From: Segetibacter sp.
GTDB taxonomy: Bacteria; Bacteroidota; Bacteroidia; Chitinophagales; Chitinophagaceae
Reading direction: 5' to 3'
Assembly (NCBI GenBank): GCA_030146445.1
Contig: JASLBT010000367.1
Coordinates: 1-9,865 of the forward strand
DNA: 9,865 nucleotides
The position numbers were made by a program, and so were the translations under genes. Shown here in pieces: positions 6,839 through 9,865 of this stretch (positions within the stretch are counted from its first letter, which is position 1; every line of letters begins with the position of its first letter). The notes under the pieces were generated by a model. The model had not been told where the DNA came from. It did no database searches and saw only the letters and a list, made by a program, of their open reading frames with translations.

Positions 6839-7605
6839 TGGTTACGCTTACCTACGACGGGAGTTTTGAGGGATTGCTTACAGTCATCTTCGAGATCTAC
6901 GAATATCGTTTTTCAGACATAACCATTTCACCGGTCGACAAGACACAGGCAAATGTTTTTAATCATCATCGTCACTCTGTGTCAGATCCGGTGAAAGCGG
7001 AGCGGGTTTGGCTGGCACTTAAACAAAAGATATCGTCTGCTGCACTTAACCAGCTTTATCGCGCATATCTTTCAGAGTTGCCGGGGATCGAGGACAAGCT
7101 CTATTTGTACGTGCGTTATGTATTTTCAAGTAAGCTTTCGGTAGAGCACGACTATAGTAATTCTTTTGTACTCTTCATTAAACAAACCGATCAAAAGGTA
7201 AGGCGAGAAAAACACCGAATGGAAGCATTTATCCGATTCCAGTTGACGGCAGACGGTTTATATTATGCCATATGTCAGCCCGATTATAATGTACTCCCGT
7301 TATTGCAAGATCATTTCCGCGACCGGTATGCCGACCAACGATGGTTGATCTACGACAGCATTCGAAAATATGGTATTTTCTACGATCTGGAAACAGTAGA
7401 AACCGTCAGCCTTTCTTTCTCAGAAGAAGGCGGGAGTGGTAAGAATCTGCAGGCGGTTTTTGACGAGAAAGAGGAACTGTACCAACAGCTGTGGCAACAG
7501 TATTTTAAAAGCGTGAATATAGTCGCAAGAAAAAACACGAAGCTGCACCTTCAACATATGCCCCGTCGCTATTGGAAGTACCTGACCGAGAAACAGGCGC
7601 AGTAA
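6838..7605 (+). CDS. TIGR03915/DUF4130-type putative DNA repair partner of radical SAM protein
   Basis: The ATG overlaps the radical SAM stop by one base (TAATG), so the two are almost certainly translated together. The 255-residue product starts 'YDGSFEGLLTVIFEIYE' (6-22), a hallmark of this family. It continues with 'FIRFQL' (131-136) and 'YYAICQPDYNVLPLLQDHFRDRYADQ' (142-167), and a basic 'MPRRYWKYLTE' near the C-terminus (241-251). This is the short, stand-alone form: in many bacteria the same region is fused to a uracil-DNA-glycosylase-like domain, and no such domain is present here or elsewhere in the window. There is no membrane segment or export signal. It is known from the family only as the obligate neighbour of the radical SAM protein. 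It probably forms a complex with it or acts on the same nucleic-acid substrate. Confidence 0.87.
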   Translation: MVTLTYDGSFEGLLTVIFEIYEYRFSDITISPVDKTQANVFNHHRHSVSDPVKAERVWLALKQKISSAALNQLYRAYLSELPGIEDKLYLYVRYVFSSKLSVEHDYSNSFVLFIKQTDQKVRREKHRMEAFIRFQLTADGLYYAICQPDYNVLPLLQDHFRDRYADQRWLIYDSIRKYGIFYDLETVETVSLSFSEEGGSGKNLQAVFDEKEELYQQLWQQYFKSVNIVARKNTKLHLQHMPRRYWKYLTEKQAQ

Positions 7606-7636
7606 AAAGAGGCATGGTGTTAAAATAATTACCTGC

Positions 7637-7668
7637 TGATCTGTAGTTTTCGATCGATCAAATTTTTT
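7637..7668 (+). terminator. Weak candidate terminator after the radical SAM pair
   Basis: TGATC at 7637-7641 pairs with GATCA at 7656-7660, followed by AA and six T residues (7663-7668). The stem is only 5 bp with a 14-nt loop, so this is a tentative call. It lies 32 bases after the stop at 7605, where the pair's transcript would be expected to end. Confidence 0.3.
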
Positions 7669-8239
7669 GCATAAGGGAATGTTCATTTTGTCAGGAGTTT
7701 GCCTGGCTGATCCCGCTGAAACTTCCTGGTTATCCGCAGCATAGTATTCATTGTTTTAGCAAGCAGGATAGCCGTTTGCTGTACAAATGAGTGAGTCCCC
7801 CGTGGGACCGTCCGCCCTGACTCCGCAGCACCAACGGTTTCGAAATCAATTCTTCTCACGCTCTCCGTACCATAGTGAGTTAGTAAGTAATTGTTGTAAA
7901 CTTCAGGAATTTGGCGTCGGGTACATAATGGTAATCTGAAGTAAGGGTTTTGAAGATACTTTTGCAAATTCGCGTATACACACGCGTTTTTAAAAATCTC
8001 CAATCAGGCGCCACCTTGTACGTTTTTGCAGTTGTTATTCGATTTGGTACATGGTGCACAAATACCGGAACGACATACAAAATATTCTTCCATCAATTTC
8101 AAAAATAGCACAGGGTCATGACGTTTTTATAACCCCAATGTCGTAAATTATGGTGTAATTCGATGGGAGATAAGGAGGTTAAAATTGGTTGACTTATAGG
8201 TAAAATTTACGTATCACCGGTTAGCACTTATGGGGAACT

Positions 8240-8270
8240 TTATCTGAATCTTTGATCGTCTTATCTGAAT
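8240..8270 (+). repeat. 10-bp direct repeat with 21-bp period (possible operator)
   Basis: TTATCTGAAT occurs at 8240-8249 and again, identically, at 8261-8270. The 21-bp offset is two turns of B-DNA, so a protein bound to both copies would sit on one face of the helix. A partial third match (ATCTGAA, 7934-7940) lies about 300 bases upstream. The site is about 115 bases before the SusC-like start codon. Direct half-sites at this phasing suit AraC-type or hybrid two-component regulators, but no regulator is encoded nearby. A regulatory role is inference. Confidence 0.35.
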
Positions 8271-8385
8271 TTCCATTCTGTAATATCCTCTTTCGATTTT
8301 AGCAACGATTATTTCCACAATTTCAACCAGCGTATAGCAACATTGTCTTATTGCCTGATTTCCTTTAATCTATAAAACCAAAACC

Positions 8386-9865
8386 ATGAGAGAAACTGTA
8401 CTCCTGCTCCTGATTTTTCTTACCACTAATTTATTGCCTGGATCAGTAACCGCGCAAACCAACAGTGTCCAGGGCAAGGTAAGGCAGCAAGATGGTACTC
8501 CCGTTGCCGGTGCTTCAATTAATATCAAAGGAACGAACACCGGCGTTGTTTCTAAAGACGACGGAACCTTCACCATCATGGTCAGTGACAAGGCAACACT
8601 ATTGGTTTCTGCAGTTGGCTTTGGTGAGCAACAAATAACCGCGAATGGTAGTCAGCCGATCGATGTGGTTTTACAGAAATCCGATAAGCAGCTTGATGAA
8701 GTTGTGGTAACTGCCTTCGGGATCCGAAGAGAAAAAAACACCCTCCCTTACGCTGCGCAGACAATCAGCGGCGAAGAAGTAAATAAAACCCGGATAAGCA
8801 ACCTCGCGAGCGGGCTGTCGGGCAAGATATCTGGTCTTCAAATCACACAGGGTAATGGGATTGGCGGCTCAGTTAATGTAGTCATTCGCGGGGCCAAATC
8901 ACTCACCGGTAATAACCAGGCCTTGTTCGTGGTAGACGGGGTACCTGTTGACAACACGAATAAAAATACGAATAGTCAACGTACCGGCGGAGGTGGCTAC
9001 GACTATGGTAATGCAGCAGCCGACATCAATCCGGATGACATACAAAGCATTAATGTTTTGAAAGGAGCCGCTGCTTCTGCCCTCTATGGTTCCCGTGCGG
9101 CAAACGGCGTAATTATGATCACTACTAAAAAGGGCCGGTCAGGTCTGGGGGTTACCATTAATTCAGGGACCATCATTGGCACCATTGATAAGTCGACCTA
9201 TGTTAAATACCAGAACGAATACGGGGCCGGACGTTCGGATCCATATGACAGAAACGGCTTCTTATTGGCAGATGTTGACGGCGACGGGATACAGGATCCA
9301 ATAGTGCCCACTTTTGCCCCCCGGTCATGGGGGCCACGTTTCGACCCCAACCTGATGGTTTATCACTGGGATGCTTTTGATCCTGCATCGCCAAACTTTA
9401 AAAAAGCAAAGCCTTGGGTAGCCCCTGCGAACGGACCAGAAACGTTTTATCAAACATCCGTTTCTACCAACAACAGCGTTTTTATGGATGGTACAACCGA
9501 TAAGGGATCATTCAAGTTAGGTTATACCCGTAACGACGAAAAAGGGATTGTACCGAACAGCAGGGTACTTAAAAACATCATCAATTTCGGGTCAACCTAT
9601 AAGCTTAATGAAAAGCTTACCGCCAGCGCTCTCGTGAACTTTTCGAAAGTTGATGGACAGGGTCGCTATGGAACAGGGTACGACGGCGGACGGAACGTGA
9701 ACGTGACCCTTCGCCAGTTCGGGCAGGTGAACGTAGATATGATGGAGCAGAAAGATGCTTACTTCAGGAACCGGATGAACATCACCTGGAACTGGTCAGA
9801 CCCTAAAACTCCAGCCGGTCTCAGGCCCGCATTTTACAACAATATGTATTGGACGGTGTACGAAA
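8386..9865 (+). CDS. SusC/RagA family TonB-linked outer membrane protein, 3' end missing
   Basis: This is the N-terminal 493 codons of a TonB-dependent outer-membrane transporter. Family members are usually about 1000-1100 residues, so about half is visible and the frame stays open to the window edge. Residues 1-23 form a signal peptide (MRET, then LLLLIFL, cleavage 'VTA|Q'). Residues of about 28-103 are a carboxypeptidase-regulatory-like beta-sandwich ('VQGKVRQQDGTPVAGASINIKG'). The SusC-type TonB-box region 'LDEVVVTAFG' follows at 103-112. The plug runs to about 250 and includes 'FVVDGVPVDN' (181-190) and 'LKGAAASALYGSRAANGVIMITTKKG' (225-250), the family signature. No STN signalling domain precedes the regulatory-like domain, consistent with the absence of sigma/anti-sigma genes upstream. 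A calcium-loop-like 'DVDGDGIQD' is at 296-304. With a SusD-like lipoprotein, expected just downstream, it would import oligosaccharides or other large nutrients using TonB energy. The substrate cannot be read from this part. Confidence 0.93.
   Translation, partial: MRETVLLLLIFLTTNLLPGSVTAQTNSVQGKVRQQDGTPVAGASINIKGTNTGVVSKDDGTFTIMVSDKATLLVSAVGFGEQQITANGSQPIDVVLQKSDKQLDEVVVTAFGIRREKNTLPYAAQTISGEEVNKTRISNLASGLSGKISGLQITQGNGIGGSVNVVIRGAKSLTGNNQALFVVDGVPVDNTNKNTNSQRTGGGGYDYGNAAADINPDDIQSINVLKGAAASALYGSRAANGVIMITTKKGRSGLGVTINSGTIIGTIDKSTYVKYQNEYGAGRSDPYDRNGFLLADVDGDGIQDPIVPTFAPRSWGPRFDPNLMVYHWDAFDPASPNFKKAKPWVAPANGPETFYQTSVSTNNSVFMDGTTDKGSFKLGYTRNDEKGIVPNSRVLKNIINFGSTYKLNEKLTASALVNFSKVDGQGRYGTGYDGGRNVNVTLRQFGQVNVDMMEQKDAYFRNRMNITWNWSDPKTPAGLRPAFYNNMYWTVYE

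Larger units (their letters stand above)
7606..8385. other. Long non-coding region upstream of the SusC-like gene
   Basis: 780 bases without a gene I can support. The longest open frame is on the minus strand (7683-8003, 106 codons); it has no recognisable motif, an overlapping minus-strand frame (7880-8080) of similar quality, and no plausible partner, so I read it as chance or remnant. A GC-rich patch at 7793-7823 can fold: GTCCC 7795-7799 with GGGAC 7804-7808 (loop CCGT), or alternatively GAGTC 7793-7797 with GACTC 7819-7823. A strong ribosome-binding-like TAAGGAGGT at 8171-8179 leads into no open frame. Near the 3' end lies a phased direct repeat (8240-8270). The ECF sigma and FecR-type anti-sigma genes that often precede SusC genes are absent. 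Confidence 0.55.

Noticed and set aside
7683..8003. 106-codon minus-strand frame in the long intergenic region
   Set aside because: There is no recognisable motif and a competing frame overlaps on the same strand; I cannot support it as a gene. It is kept only as part of the intergenic finding.
8171..8199. Strong Shine-Dalgarno-like TAAGGAGGT that might mark a small gene
   Set aside because: The possible TTG starts at suitable spacing run into stops within five codons, and no ATG frame of useful length follows.
8200..8210. GTAAA-A-TTTAC palindrome as an operator
   Set aside because: Five-base half-sites in AT-rich DNA occur easily by chance, and there is no second copy nearby.

Overview
The window most likely comes from a member of the Bacteroidota, probably near the Chitinophagaceae. 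The evidence is a SusC/RagA-type TonB-linked outer-membrane protein, a long PIG-L deacetylase of a form typical of this phylum, start codons that almost never have a Shine-Dalgarno sequence, and A/T-rich promoter-like elements resembling TAnnTTTG. Family assignments come from reading motifs by eye; no database search was run.

Layout, all genes on the + strand. (1) 1-561: the 3' part of a DUF2071 (YqjF-like) gene cut by the window edge, with a weak terminator-like hairpin at its end. (2) 839-5486: a tight cluster containing an exported PIG-L deacetylase with a C-terminal glutamine-amidotransferase-like domain, a 53-residue hydrophobic protein one base later, a 35-residue single-helix membrane protein, and a sodium:solute symporter whose ATG overlaps the stop of the 35-residue gene (ATGA). 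This looks like one transcription unit joining an envelope sugar-amide hydrolase to an inner-membrane transporter. (3) 5585-7605: a radical SAM protein with a CxxxCxxC cluster motif and a helix-hairpin-helix, overlapping by one base a DUF4130-type partner. This is the widespread, biochemically uncharacterised pair annotated as putative DNA repair or modification. (4) 7606-8385: a long non-coding stretch with no convincing gene, holding a 10-bp direct repeat phased at exactly 21 bp. (5) 8386-9865: the first 493 codons of a SusC/RagA-like transporter that runs off the end; its SusD partner would be expected beyond the window.

The most interesting items are the tiny membrane gene coupled to the symporter (3631-3738), which automatic gene calling would probably miss, and the radical SAM/DUF4130 pair. 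There are no tRNA, rRNA, CRISPR or insertion-sequence features that I can support.
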